Shown here piece after piece: positions 27,699 to 37,572 of a stretch of DNA of 57,416 nucleotides (its first letter is position 1; every line of letters begins with the position of its first letter). This DNA is from Bacteroidales bacterium. GTDB lineage: Bacteria; Bacteroidota; Bacteroidia; Bacteroidales; Muribaculaceae. The DNA is taken from NCBI GenBank assembly GCA_014800815.1, contig JAAVFI010000078.1, positions 1 through 57,416 of the forward strand, written 5' to 3'. A program made the translations under genes and the position numbers. The notes beneath the pieces are model-generated. The model saw only the letters and a list, made by a program, of their open reading frames with translations, was not told where the DNA came from and ran no database searches.

Positions 27699-28939
27699 GT
27701 ACAGTGAAGCGTCTTACGACAACCCTCGTCAATCTCAGCGACGGACTCCGGCTGGTTCATAATCACGACAAATCAGCCGGAGCCGGAATTTTCGGTCTTG
27801 CCGTGAAGGCCGGTAGTGCCGACGAATTGCCCGACCAATACGGTCTGGCCCACTTTGTAGAGCACACTATATTCAAGGGCACTAAACGGCGCCGATCGTG
27901 GCACGTAATCAATAGAATGGAGGCTGTCGGCGGCGAACTGAACGCATTTACGACGAAGGAAGAAACTGTGGTTTATACCATTTTCCCCTCGGGAAATGCT
28001 GCAAGAGCCATAGAACTGGTTGCCGACCTTACTATCAACTCCATGTTTCCCACGTCGGAACTTGAGAAAGAGAAACAGGTTGTTATAGATGAGATTAATT
28101 CCTACCGCGACACGCCTTCGGAAGCTATATTCGATGATTTTGAAGAAGAGGCACTGAAAGGCACGCCATACGCGCACAATATTCTTGGCACTCCCGAGAG
28201 TGTTGAGACGCTTGGCAGCGAAAACTGCAGGGCTTTCCTTTCAAAGAATTACCGCAGAAGCAATTGTGTTCTTTTCTACACCGGGCCTATGGGTGCCGAC
28301 CGGGTAGCAGGTATTTGCGAAAGATACTTTGAAGCACTCCCTGCCGGAGATAAGGATACCTCTATAATTATTAAAAACGAAATAACTACTTTCGAGAAGG
28401 AGATTTCGCTTGATATACACCAGTGCCATTGTCTCACGGGAGCCGTTGTCGGCGGAGTCAATTCTCCTGACCGTCATGCAGTAGCGCTGCTTGCCAATAT
28501 CACGGGAGGCCCTGGCATGAATTCTCTTCTGAATGTAGAACTACGCGAGCGTCGCGGCCTTGTGTACTCCGTAGAAACTTCGACGGCGCTCTTCTCAGGC
28601 CTCGGCTTATTGACCGTGTATTTCGGTTGCGACCTTGAAGACCTTGAGCTATGCCGTTCGCTTACGAACAAGGTTTTCACTAATATTGCCGAGGGTGGAT
28701 TCAGCAGCCGCAACTTGGAAAAGGCTAAGAAGCAATACCTCGGGCAACTTGCCATAGCATCGGAAAATCGTGAGAACAGTATAATGTCGGCAGCACGCAG
28801 CACTCTTTTCAGAGGCGCCCCCACACTACCCGAGGAAATTGAAGAAGCAATTGCCGCCATTTCAGTTCAGAAACTCGCAGAGACAGCTATGCCCATGTGC
28901 AATCCCTCAACGCTGACTTTCACCTATAACTCAAAATGA
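27695..28939 (+). CDS. M16 family zinc peptidase
   Basis: 414 residues. The inverted zinc motif HxxEH is seen in LAHFVEHTIFKGTKRR (residues ~52-56), with the distal Glu in VIDEINSYRDTPSEA. The second, inactive half (NITGGPGMNSLLNVELRERR, GLVYSVETSTALFSGLG) completes the clamshell, as in mitochondrial processing peptidase and YmxG-like proteins. No signal peptide, so probably cytoplasmic. The start is best placed at the GTG at 27695, overlapping the ispG stop as GTGA; the frame also extends upstream to 27680. Confidence 0.92.
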   Translation: MSTVKRLTTTLVNLSDGLRLVHNHDKSAGAGIFGLAVKAGSADELPDQYGLAHFVEHTIFKGTKRRRSWHVINRMEAVGGELNAFTTKEETVVYTIFPSGNAARAIELVADLTINSMFPTSELEKEKQVVIDEINSYRDTPSEAIFDDFEEEALKGTPYAHNILGTPESVETLGSENCRAFLSKNYRRSNCVLFYTGPMGADRVAGICERYFEALPAGDKDTSIIIKNEITTFEKEISLDIHQCHCLTGAVVGGVNSPDRHAVALLANITGGPGMNSLLNVELRERRGLVYSVETSTALFSGLGLLTVYFGCDLEDLELCRSLTNKVFTNIAEGGFSSRNLEKAKKQYLGQLAIASENRENSIMSAARSTLFRGAPTLPEEIEEAIAAISVQKLAETAMPMCNPSTLTFTYNSK

Positions 28940-29724
28940 TAACTCCCAAGCGCATAATAAAAGTCCTGGCTATAAGTATATTATTAATCTCTACGGCATG
29001 CAGCAACTCTAAGCGCAGCCAACTGAAATTGATCGTGGAGAATATAAACAATGAGTGTCCCGTAGCCTTTGGTGACTTATCGATATTTGAAAGCGCACAG
29101 TACTCTGACAAGGATAACGATGTCGTTTTAACTTTACTTATTGATGAAGATAAAGGCGTCAGTATCAATTCGCTATACAAGGCTTCGGAGTATCAGAAGG
29201 AATTTATCGGAGCGTACCTGCACTCTGATGTCAGTTATCTCTTGGATGGTATGATATCTGCAGATGCCTCTCTGAGCGTGAAGTATAAAGGAATACAGAC
29301 TGCCGACAGCCTCGTATTGATGTTGAGCAATAAAGAGTTAAAGAGCATCGCAGAGTCTTACAAAGACGAAGATACTTCGATGAAATCTCTCGAACTTCTG
29401 GTGGCATCGGCAAATGCCTCTTGTCCTGAAAAAATTGACGAAGGGATCGTGATGACCGGTGTCGCGATAGCAGACGGTTATATCTCGTATTACTATACCT
29501 ACAACTCAGATTCTATCAAATTTGAAGAAAGCAAATATTCATTGGTCAGAGACGCTATCCATGAAAATCTTAAAGAGAATAAACTGACTGACAAATCGTT
29601 TGCCCACGAACTCGACCTCATGGTAAAATGCGGAATCGGCTTGCAGTATATCTACAAAGCCGACAGTGATTCTTCCGACTGTCAGACATTTACAATCGCT
29701 CCTGACGAACTCGCAGAACTTTGA
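28936..29724 (+). CDS. putative lipoprotein with internal duplication
   Basis: 262 residues. A lipoprotein signal peptide (IKVLAISILLISTAC, lipobox STAC with Cys at ~22) places it on the envelope. The mature part seems to be two copies of one ~105-residue unit: copy 1 starts QLKLIVENINNECPVAFGDL, copy 2 starts SLELLVASANASCPEKIDEG, each with a Cys-Pro after an amphipathic helix, a beta-rich core, and a segment like LSVKYKG / LQYIYKA near the end. No family recognised. The start overlaps the M16 stop as ATGA. Could be a partner of the peptidase, but nothing proves it. Confidence 0.78.
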   Translation: MITPKRIIKVLAISILLISTACSNSKRSQLKLIVENINNECPVAFGDLSIFESAQYSDKDNDVVLTLLIDEDKGVSINSLYKASEYQKEFIGAYLHSDVSYLLDGMISADASLSVKYKGIQTADSLVLMLSNKELKSIAESYKDEDTSMKSLELLVASANASCPEKIDEGIVMTGVAIADGYISYYYTYNSDSIKFEESKYSLVRDAIHENLKENKLTDKSFAHELDLMVKCGIGLQYIYKADSDSSDCQTFTIAPDELAEL

Positions 29725-29769
29725 TTGCTAAATATTCTTAAATCAGAGAGCCATATCACCTTTTTGCCG

Positions 29770-29777
29770 TAAATTTG
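29770..29777 (+). promoter_or_regulatory. -7 box of malQ
   Basis: TAAATTTG, 44 bp before the malQ ATG, in the 97-bp gap after the lipoprotein gene. No TTTG at the expected -33 position. Confidence 0.55.
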
Positions 29778-29821
29778 TATTAGAATTATATTTATTATAA
29801 TATCATACGCATCAGCACAAT

Positions 29822-32497
29822 ATGAAACTTACTTTCAATATTGACTACCGCACCAATTGGGGCGAGTCGGTTTACATTTCCGGTTCTATCGCACCTTTGG
29901 GTGAGGGCAAATATGATAAAGCGTTAAAGTTGAATCTCGAGGGAGCTGCTCTATGGTCAGTAACCATTGACGTAAATGACTCTGTCGAAGAATTCAATTA
30001 TAAATATATTGTCCGCCGCGACGATGATTACATAAAAGAGGAATGGGGCCAGCGTACCCTGTCGCTTGCAGGAAAGAATACCAAAACTTACTGCATTTAC
30101 GATCGCTGGCAGGACCAACCGCTTGACAAGCCTTTCTATTCGTCGGCTTTCACCGAGTGCATCTGCCGCCATACGGCGCCTCAAGAGAAGGTTCTTCCGC
30201 TTGTAGATTACACTACTCTGATAGTTACCGCTCCGCTTGTAGGGCCCTCTCAGGTTCTTGCCGTAGCAGGCGAGGGTGATGCTCTCGGTAATTGGGAGCT
30301 TGCCAAAGCGCAGCGTATGAGCGCGGCAGACTTCCCAATATGGAAAGTAAACGTACCTTCCAGGGGACTACATCCCGACACTCAATACAAGTTTGTGATT
30401 CTTGATGCTGAGACCGGCAAAGTAGTTGCGTGGGAAGGCGGCGAGAATCGCACTATCGGCGTTGAGCCCCTGAAGGATGAGGCTACTGTCCTCGCAGGGA
30501 TGCGTTTTATAAGTGCGGAGGCGCCCTGGCGCGGTGCGGGAACTGCAATTCCTGTATTTTCTCTCCGCTCAACCGAAGACTTCGGCGTAGGTGATTTCTA
30601 CGACCTCATCAAGATGATTGATTGGGCAGAAGCTACAGGCCAGACTTTCCTGCAGGTACTCCCTATCAACGATACCACGATGACGCATACGTGGACCGAC
30701 TCATATCCCTACAATGCGAATTCGACTTTTGCTCTGCATCCTATGTACCTCCGTGTTCAGGAAGTGGGCAAACTGAAAGATAAGGCTCGCGCCAAGTATT
30801 ACTCCGACCTGGCGACAGAACTGAATGCCCTCCCCGAGCTCGACTACGAGAAGGCTAACAATGCGAAGACTGCCTATCTCCGCGAGATATTCGAGCAGGA
30901 AGGCAAGAAGACTCTGGACAGCGCTGAATATAAAGCGTTTGTGAGCAAAAACGGATATTGGCTCCACCCCTATGCCGCTTTCTGCGCCCTCCGTGATCAG
31001 TTCGGCACTCCCGACTTCACGAAGTGGGGAAAATATTCCGCATACTCTGCAAATGTCCTCAAACGCGTACTCTCCGAGAAGCAGGCGGAGATAGATTTTG
31101 TCTGCTTCCTGCAGTATCATCTTGACCGACAGATGCGTCACGTACACGAGTATGCAAACTCGAAAGGAATCGCTCTCAAGGGTGACATCCCCATAGGAAT
31201 TTCGAGGACGAGTGCTGATGCATGGCAGGATCCGCGCCTGTTCAATCTTGATTGTCAGGCGGGAGCACCTCCTGATGACTTCTCGGTTCTCGGACAGAAC
31301 TGGGGCTTCCCGACATACAATTGGGAGGAGATGCACCGCGACGGCTTTGCCTGGTGGAAAGCACGATTCTGCAAAATGGCTGAGTACTTCGATGCATATC
31401 GCATAGATCACATTCTCGGATTTTTCCGTATATGGCAAATTCCGATGGATGCTCTCCACGGTGTACTCGGATATTTCAACCCCGCACTCCCCTTCTCTAT
31501 CGACGAACTGCGATATAATTACGATTTTTGGATTGACCGCGACCGTCACACCAAACCGTTTATAATGGATTACTTTGCAGAAGATTTCTTCGGCCCCTAT
31601 ACGGCGGAAGTTCTCAAGAAATTCATGAAGAAACAGCGCGACGGACGCTATGAACTGAAATCAGACTACAATACTCAGCGCAAGGTTGCAGAATACTTTG
31701 CTTCCCAACCGAAAAATGAGAAGAATACCCGTATCTGCAATGGTCTCTTAGGCATAATCGACGAAGTACTCTTCGTAGAAGACCCTGTAGAGAAAGGTAA
31801 ATACCACCCGAGAATTACGGCGCAGTATACCTATATCTACCGCTCGCTCAACGATTACGAGCGTTGGTGCTTCAACCGTCTGTACAACGATTTCTTCTAC
31901 CACCGCCACAACGATTTCTGGTATGGAAAAGGAATGTGGAAACTTCCTCCGCTCTTGAATTCCACTAACATGCTTGTGTGCGCTGAAGACCTCGGCATGA
32001 TTCCAGCCTGTGTACCCGTGCTGATGAAGCAGTTCGAAATTCTCTCTCTGGAGATTCAACGCATGCCTAAAGAACCGGGCACCATATTCGGCAACACGTG
32101 GAATTATCCCTATTACTCCGTGTGCACCACTTCGACTCATGACATGGGCGGCATACGCCAGCTGTGGGAAGAAGACCGAGCCAAAACACAGATGTACTAC
32201 AATGACGTTCTCCACGAAAGCGGTGCAGCACCCTATTTCGCCGAGCCCTGGGTGTGCGATAAGATTGTAGACATGCACCTTGCCTCTCCTTCGATGCTCT
32301 GCATACTGCCCCTCCAGGACTGGCTCTCGATAGACGGCACCATTCGTCGTGAAAAGCCTCAGGAAGAGCAGATCAACGTGCCCGCCAACCCTCAGCACTA
32401 TTGGCGATACCGTATGCACCTGACTGTCGAAGACCTCTTGGCGCAGACTGAATTTAATAAATATCTCCGTGATAAAATCAAAAATTCAGGCCGCTGA
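29822..32497 (+). CDS. malQ: 4-alpha-glucanotransferase (GH77, DPE2 type)
   Basis: 891 residues. Two N-terminal starch-binding CBM20 modules (~1-95, NWGESVYISGSIAPLGEG; ~130-235, LAVAGEGDALGNWELAKAQR) precede a GH77 barrel (~255-880). Barrel motifs: PVFSLRSTEDFGVGDFYDL, LPINDTTMTHTWTDSYPYNA, GDIPIGISRTSADAWQDP, FDAYRIDHILGFFRIW (catalytic Asp in AYRIDH), VCAEDLGMIPACV (catalytic Glu) and TSTHDMGGIRQLWEED. The CBM20-CBM20-GH77 order is that of plant DPE2 and Bacteroidetes amylomaltases, which move glucosyl units between maltose or maltodextrin and glycogen. No signal peptide, so cytosolic glycogen or maltose metabolism. A terminator-like hairpin follows its stop. Confidence 0.95.
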   Translation: MKLTFNIDYRTNWGESVYISGSIAPLGEGKYDKALKLNLEGAALWSVTIDVNDSVEEFNYKYIVRRDDDYIKEEWGQRTLSLAGKNTKTYCIYDRWQDQPLDKPFYSSAFTECICRHTAPQEKVLPLVDYTTLIVTAPLVGPSQVLAVAGEGDALGNWELAKAQRMSAADFPIWKVNVPSRGLHPDTQYKFVILDAETGKVVAWEGGENRTIGVEPLKDEATVLAGMRFISAEAPWRGAGTAIPVFSLRSTEDFGVGDFYDLIKMIDWAEATGQTFLQVLPINDTTMTHTWTDSYPYNANSTFALHPMYLRVQEVGKLKDKARAKYYSDLATELNALPELDYEKANNAKTAYLREIFEQEGKKTLDSAEYKAFVSKNGYWLHPYAAFCALRDQFGTPDFTKWGKYSAYSANVLKRVLSEKQAEIDFVCFLQYHLDRQMRHVHEYANSKGIALKGDIPIGISRTSADAWQDPRLFNLDCQAGAPPDDFSVLGQNWGFPTYNWEEMHRDGFAWWKARFCKMAEYFDAYRIDHILGFFRIWQIPMDALHGVLGYFNPALPFSIDELRYNYDFWIDRDRHTKPFIMDYFAEDFFGPYTAEVLKKFMKKQRDGRYELKSDYNTQRKVAEYFASQPKNEKNTRICNGLLGIIDEVLFVEDPVEKGKYHPRITAQYTYIYRSLNDYERWCFNRLYNDFFYHRHNDFWYGKGMWKLPPLLNSTNMLVCAEDLGMIPACVPVLMKQFEILSLEIQRMPKEPGTIFGNTWNYPYYSVCTTSTHDMGGIRQLWEEDRAKTQMYYNDVLHESGAAPYFAEPWVCDKIVDMHLASPSMLCILPLQDWLSIDGTIRREKPQEEQINVPANPQHYWRYRMHLTVEDLLAQTEFNKYLRDKIKNSGR

Positions 32498-32517
32498 CAC
32501 ACGCTTTAATTCAGTAT

Positions 32518-32548
32518 GCCGGGACGCAAACTCTGTGTTCCGGCTTTT
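32518..32548 (+). terminator. intrinsic terminator or attenuator between malQ and tamB
   Basis: GCCGGGACGCA (32518-32528) pairs with TGTGTTCCGGC (32534-32544), an 11-bp stem with two G-T pairs and a 5-nt loop, followed by TTTT. It ends 22 bp before the tamB ATG, and no consensus promoter lies between them. Confidence 0.75.
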
Positions 32549-32569
32549 ACGCGATTTAACGAGAGTACA

Positions 32570-35500
32570 ATGAATCTTGCATGGAAGATCTTCCGGGCCC
32601 TGGTATCCACACTGCTGATTTTAGCGGTGGGAATACCCGTGTCGCTCTATATCATGCTCTCGTTAGATCCTGTCCAAAACAAGATTCGGAATATTGCATC
32701 CACAGAACTCTCCAATCTGCTGGGTGCAAACGTGGAAATAGGGAAAGTAAACATTCATCCTTTCAACCGCCTTTCCATTTCCGACGTCACCCTCAACCTT
32801 GATACTGATTCGATAGCGGCTGTCAACCATGTAAGTGCCGGTTTCGAGCTTTTTCATTTCATCCATACGGGTGAACTAATCATTGACTACGCACTTGTCG
32901 AAGGAGCTTCCTTCAGCCTGCACCGTGACGAACCCGCAGCGCCGCTAAATATCGCCCCGATACTCGAACGTCTAAAGTCTGACAAACCTGCATCAAACGC
33001 AGTTTTCGACCTGAGAATTAATACGGTAGTTCTCCGCGACGCATCGCTTTCATACGATATATTGAGCGAACCGCATCGTGACGACAACCGGTTTGACGCC
33101 TCGCACATATCTGTAAAGGGCCTCGAAGTCAATGCATATATACCCCGCATAAGCAACAGCCGCTATACCGTCCATCTCGATCACTTAGCCTTTGAAGAAC
33201 AGTGCGGTTTCACGCTCGGCACGATGCGTTTCAAAGCTGATGTCGGTAATAAAAACGCCTCGCTGTCAGATTTTTATATAGCACTGCCCTCCTCTCAATT
33301 CTCCCTTTCCACCCTGTCGCTATCCTATCCCTCGCTCTCTCGTATTTCCGAGGCTTTCAAGACGGGAGAAATTGCCGTCGCAACGGCTTCTTCATCAAGG
33401 ATTTACCCGCCTGATTTAGGCGCTTTTCTGCCACAACTCGCGAAAATCGACACACACTTCATCCTTGATTTCGACATTGTAGGCAATATTAATTCAGCCA
33501 ATATCAAGACTTTATCGCTGAAAGAAACCGATATCAGCGCATTCTCCCTTGTCCTTAGCGGTTCGGCCGACAGTATTACCTCTAAAGAAAATCTGACGTA
33601 CAGCATTGACCGATTGACCGCTAATGTAGACGGCAAAGGCATTGCGTCACTCACATCAGGTATCATTAAACCCGACCTCAGAAAAACGCTCAGTCAAATA
33701 CCGCCTTTAACTCTCACGGCAGATGCTGCCGGTTCGCTGCGTAACGGAGACCTGAACCTGAAAGTGACAGGAAAGCCCGGAGAAGTCGATGGCAATTTCA
33801 GATACACAAACTCCAAATACAGCAAGTCTTTGGCTTTTGATGTGGATTTGGAAGATCTGAGTATGAATATGCTCACAGGAATTTCCGACCTCGGTAATGT
33901 ATCGGCTAATATCTCAGGAGATATTACATCAGGCAATAGTCTTGCAGGAAATATCACGTTGAACGCCGACAAAATTCAGTATAAAGGATACTCGTACGCA
34001 AACTTAGCTACTGATATAAAGGTTGATACGAAAGGAACCAACGAACTGAACTTATCTCTGGACGACGAGAATGCCCGTATCCTCGCATACTTCTTCTATG
34101 AAAACGGTGCTCAGGCTCATACTCTGCAAGGTACTCTCACCGCATCCGAAATCGACCCTGTAGCACTCGGTCTTACCAAAGCCCATGAAGGCAAACGTAT
34201 CAGCGCAAAACTAAATACCAGTCTGACAGGAAGTAATATATCCGATATCGCGGGAACAGTACAACTGTTCGATATCCGCTGGACCGACGCACGTGGTCAG
34301 GGCTTGCGCATCAACCGCATCATGGCCGAAGCATTCCCGCAAGATGCCGTGCCCGAAATCAGCATATACTCCGACTTCCTGACAGGTAATATCCGCGGAC
34401 AATACGACTTCGTATCGCTGCCCGGCCAAATGCGAAATCTGATTAGCAGTTTCTTGCCCGCTCTCTTCCCCGCTCAAAAGAATCATGCGGCAGAGGGCTC
34501 CAACAATTTCTCCTACGAATTCACTATCTTGCCCGCTGAGAATGTCTATTCATTCTTTAATCTGCCTTTCCAACCCCTTTACAATGTAACTCTCGACGGT
34601 ATAGTGGATTCCGACAGCGGCAATGTGTTCGTCAACCTGGACGCACCTTATCTGCAGAAAGGCGACAAACTGTATGAGAATACCAATCTGCTGGCTACAA
34701 TTGATACGGAAAATGCGCATAACAGCGTGTATGCCACCACTCAATTCCCTACTAAGAAGGGTGATATGTCGGTATCGGCTCTTATCGGAATGAAAGAGAA
34801 CAGACTCGATACACGCATCGACTGGCAGATCGACCGCGCGATTCCGCTGAACGGAACGCTTGCTTTTGACACCCATATCCGTTCTATCGGAAAAACGGGA
34901 GATGCGGTATTCCCCGCAGATGTTACGGTTCATTTCCTGCCGGGAACTATAAATTTCGGCGACGAAGTATGGACTATCCGCAACTCGCAGATTGATGTCA
35001 CTCCCAATAGAGTTAAAATCGAAGACTTCAAGTTGTCGGCTACCGACCAGGATATTGCAATCAACGGCTCTGTAGGAGAGGAATATTCCGACAGTCTTTC
35101 GGTGATTCTTAATAACATAGCCCTGTTGCCTATCTTCGATACACTGGAGATTGAGAAGGCCATGATTGGAGGTAGGGCCTCGGGCACTTTCACTGCTCGC
35201 AATATTCTTGGCGGTGCTCCGTATTTCCAATGCCCCGCACTGCATGTCGACTCTATCGGATATCAGAGATGCACGATAGGTGATGCTGATATCCTTGCAA
35301 AGTGGGATAACGATCAGCGCTCCTTCTTCCTTGATGCCGATATGACTGGGTTTGAAGGCAAGAAGTCGCGTATCTACGGAGACATCTTCCCCTTCGGCGA
35401 GGCTCTGGATATTAAATTTGATGCCGACAGCGTGCCGGTTGGTTTCCTAAAGCCGTTCATGTCGGCATTTGCGTCGGATATTTCGGGTCGTGCGAGCGGC

Positions 35501-37084
35501 TACTGCCGACTTTTCGGTACGTTCAAAGAGATTGATCTCGAGGGTGATATCTTTGCCGATAATGTTACATTAAAAATAGATTTCACCGGCACATCGTACT
35601 CGGCTACCGACAGTGTGCATCTTCGTCCTGGCAATATCACCCTCACCGACGTCGTAATCCGCGACAGCGAAGGGCACAAAGCTATGCTCACAGGCAATGT
35701 CGGACATAAATTCTTCAAAGAACCTACTTTCAAATTCGACATCTCACACGCACATAATTTCCTGAGCTACAACGTGAGCCCGAAAGACAACCCTGATTGG
35801 TACGGCACTATCTACGGCAATGGAGGCGCGTCGATATCGGGCTATCCCGGTGTAGTGGATATCAATGTGGCAATGTCGACAGCTCCGAAATCGACCTTCA
35901 CTTTTGTACTCAACGACCGTCTCGATGCTGAGTCGTACAATTTCCTTACTTTCAGAGATGTTACACCCGACTCACTGAAAACAGTTGAGACTGTAATTGA
36001 CGACACCCCTGCGGCAGTGCGGGCATTCCGTCAGAAATTACTTGGCAATGTAGACTCTCCTTCGGCATACAACATGGATATCCGCGTTGATGTGACTAAG
36101 GACGCCGACATGACTCTTGTAATGGACCCAGTCGGTGGCGATGAAATCAAGGCTCATGGCGAAGGCAATCTACATCTTGCATACAGTTCGACAAACAACG
36201 ACCTGAATATCTGGGGCAAGTACACGCTCGCCGACGGCAGCTATAAGTTCACGCTGCAGGATATCATCATCAAAGACTTTACTATCAAGGAAGGCAGTAT
36301 GATACAATTCGACGGCGACCCGTATGGTGTAAAGACCTCTCTCGAAGCGTTCTATGCCACCACGGCCAACCTCAGCGACCTCGATGAATCCTTCCTCCAG
36401 GATAAAGAAGTAGCGCGAACAAAAGTTCCGGTCCATGCTCTCATGAAAGTCAAAGGCGATATCCGTCAGCCGTCGATTGACTTCGACCTTGAGTTCCCGA
36501 CTCTCACGAGCGATACGTATCGCAAGGTGCGAAGCATTGTCAGCACCTCCGACATGATGAACAGGCAGATAATCTACCTCCTGGCTCTCAATAGATTCTA
36601 TACTCCCGATTATATGAGTTCGACTACCAAAGGCAGCGAACTTATGTCGGTGGCATCGTCGACTATCTCGAGCCAGCTCGGCAACATGCTCGGCAAACTC
36701 AGCGATAAATGGACTATCGCTCCTAACTTCCGAAGCGACAAGGGCGACTTCTCGGACGTTGAGGTCGATGTGGCTCTTTCAAGCCGTCTGCTCAACAACC
36801 GCCTGATATTCAACGGCAACTTCGGCTACCGCGACAAGACACTAAACAGCAACCAGTTCATAGGCGATTTCGACATCGAATATCTACTTAACAAACGCGG
36901 TTCATGGCGACTGAAAGCTTACAACCGCTACAACGACCGCAACTACTATGTGCGCACCGCCCAGACGACGCAAGGCGTGGGCATCATGTTCAGACGCGAC
37001 TTCGACGATATTTTGCATTTCCTTCGCCGCAGACACAAAGAAAATTCAGCGGCACCGGACTCTGTCGCCGCTGAAAAGCAGTAA
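32570..37084 (+). CDS. tamB: TamB-like translocation/assembly module protein
   Basis: 1504 residues. An N-terminal signal anchor (~8-30, ALVSTLLILAVGIPVSLYI) is followed by ~1100 residues of beta-strand repeats and a C-terminal TamB/DUF490 domain (~1130-1480: INGSVG/LTGNVG-type strands, GKYTLADGSYKFTLQDIIIK, RQPSIDFDLEFPTL, NFRSDKGDFSDVEVDVALS). AsmA-like bridge proteins of this class span the periplasm and are linked to outer-membrane protein assembly or phospholipid transport. In Bacteroidota, TamB often works with a BamA-like partner, which is not in this window. I take the ATG at 32570, just before the anchor, over a frame starting at 32516. Confidence 0.92.
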   Translation: MNLAWKIFRALVSTLLILAVGIPVSLYIMLSLDPVQNKIRNIASTELSNLLGANVEIGKVNIHPFNRLSISDVTLNLDTDSIAAVNHVSAGFELFHFIHTGELIIDYALVEGASFSLHRDEPAAPLNIAPILERLKSDKPASNAVFDLRINTVVLRDASLSYDILSEPHRDDNRFDASHISVKGLEVNAYIPRISNSRYTVHLDHLAFEEQCGFTLGTMRFKADVGNKNASLSDFYIALPSSQFSLSTLSLSYPSLSRISEAFKTGEIAVATASSSRIYPPDLGAFLPQLAKIDTHFILDFDIVGNINSANIKTLSLKETDISAFSLVLSGSADSITSKENLTYSIDRLTANVDGKGIASLTSGIIKPDLRKTLSQIPPLTLTADAAGSLRNGDLNLKVTGKPGEVDGNFRYTNSKYSKSLAFDVDLEDLSMNMLTGISDLGNVSANISGDITSGNSLAGNITLNADKIQYKGYSYANLATDIKVDTKGTNELNLSLDDENARILAYFFYENGAQAHTLQGTLTASEIDPVALGLTKAHEGKRISAKLNTSLTGSNISDIAGTVQLFDIRWTDARGQGLRINRIMAEAFPQDAVPEISIYSDFLTGNIRGQYDFVSLPGQMRNLISSFLPALFPAQKNHAAEGSNNFSYEFTILPAENVYSFFNLPFQPLYNVTLDGIVDSDSGNVFVNLDAPYLQKGDKLYENTNLLATIDTENAHNSVYATTQFPTKKGDMSVSALIGMKENRLDTRIDWQIDRAIPLNGTLAFDTHIRSIGKTGDAVFPADVTVHFLPGTINFGDEVWTIRNSQIDVTPNRVKIEDFKLSATDQDIAINGSVGEEYSDSLSVILNNIALLPIFDTLEIEKAMIGGRASGTFTARNILGGAPYFQCPALHVDSIGYQRCTIGDADILAKWDNDQRSFFLDADMTGFEGKKSRIYGDIFPFGEALDIKFDADSVPVGFLKPFMSAFASDISGRASGYCRLFGTFKEIDLEGDIFADNVTLKIDFTGTSYSATDSVHLRPGNITLTDVVIRDSEGHKAMLTGNVGHKFFKEPTFKFDISHAHNFLSYNVSPKDNPDWYGTIYGNGGASISGYPGVVDINVAMSTAPKSTFTFVLNDRLDAESYNFLTFRDVTPDSLKTVETVIDDTPAAVRAFRQKLLGNVDSPSAYNMDIRVDVTKDADMTLVMDPVGGDEIKAHGEGNLHLAYSSTNNDLNIWGKYTLADGSYKFTLQDIIIKDFTIKEGSMIQFDGDPYGVKTSLEAFYATTANLSDLDESFLQDKEVARTKVPVHALMKVKGDIRQPSIDFDLEFPTLTSDTYRKVRSIVSTSDMMNRQIIYLLALNRFYTPDYMSSTTKGSELMSVASSTISSQLGNMLGKLSDKWTIAPNFRSDKGDFSDVEVDVALSSRLLNNRLIFNGNFGYRDKTLNSNQFIGDFDIEYLLNKRGSWRLKAYNRYNDRNYYVRTAQTTQGVGIMFRRDFDDILHFLRRRHKENSAAPDSVAAEKQ

Positions 37085-37095
37085 TTCAGAATGGG

Positions 37096-37458
37096 TTATT
37101 GGCAGTCAAGGAGATGCTTTTTCGACTTGTTGCGCCACCCGGCTTCATTTTCGTGAATGGTGAAAAATACCTTGATATCTGCCGACCATTCGTTGTTTGT
37201 GAAGTAGATGCTTTTGCACTCATCGTCCTCTCTGTCAGTGAGAAACCAGATACCCTTATTGCCTATTGCCCGGTGCGCATACTGTGTAACATACACTACC
37301 AGGTCGGCACGGTTGACATTCTCTACAGGGCATACTTTCACATCCGCTCTTTCGGCCGAACCGCTCTTATAAAGAGTTTGAGAATGTGCTGCAGGTACAA
37401 TAAATACAGCAAATGCAGCTGCTGAAGCTAATTTTTTAATACAATCTGAAATTCTCAT
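37096..37458 (-). CDS. DUF6150 family secreted protein
   Basis: 120 residues. Signal peptide at ~1-27 (KLASAAAFAVFIVPAAHSQ). The mature part is built of short repeats around A-D-hydrophobic-Val (ADVKV, ADLVVYVTQY, ADIKVFFT), with GNKGIWFLT in the middle and AGWRNKSKKHLL at the end, as in DUF6150 proteins of Bacteroidota. Function unknown; the repeats predict a small beta structure. Start placed at the ATG at 37458; the longer frame to 37494 runs through the -7 box. Convergent with tamB, 11 bp apart. Confidence 0.82.
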   Translation of the reverse strand: MRISDCIKKLASAAAFAVFIVPAAHSQTLYKSGSAERADVKVCPVENVNRADLVVYVTQYAHRAIGNKGIWFLTDREDDECKSIYFTNNEWSADIKVFFTIHENEAGWRNKSKKHLLDCQ

Positions 37459-37481
37459 AAGCACTACGCAATTGTTTGTCG

Positions 37482-37489
37482 CAAAATTA
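37482..37489 (-). promoter_or_regulatory. -7 box of the DUF6150 gene
   Basis: Read leftward, TAATTTTG. It lies 23 bp before the ATG at 37458. The -33 position has no clear TTTG. Confidence 0.55.
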
Positions 37490-37512
37490 AGCAAAAAGTC
37501 GTAAACATCACT

Positions 37513-37544
37513 CTTGCACAGTATCTTTTTTTTGTGTAATTTTG
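37513..37544 (+). promoter_or_regulatory. promoter of the S-component/ftsY unit
   Basis: CTTG (37513-37516), 20 nt, TAATTTTG (37537-37544). One mismatch in the -33 box. The leader before the ATG at 37573 would be only ~24 nt, leaving no room for a riboswitch. Confidence 0.65.
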
Positions 37545-37572
37545 TGGATTAATAAAATAAAACAACTCCAAG

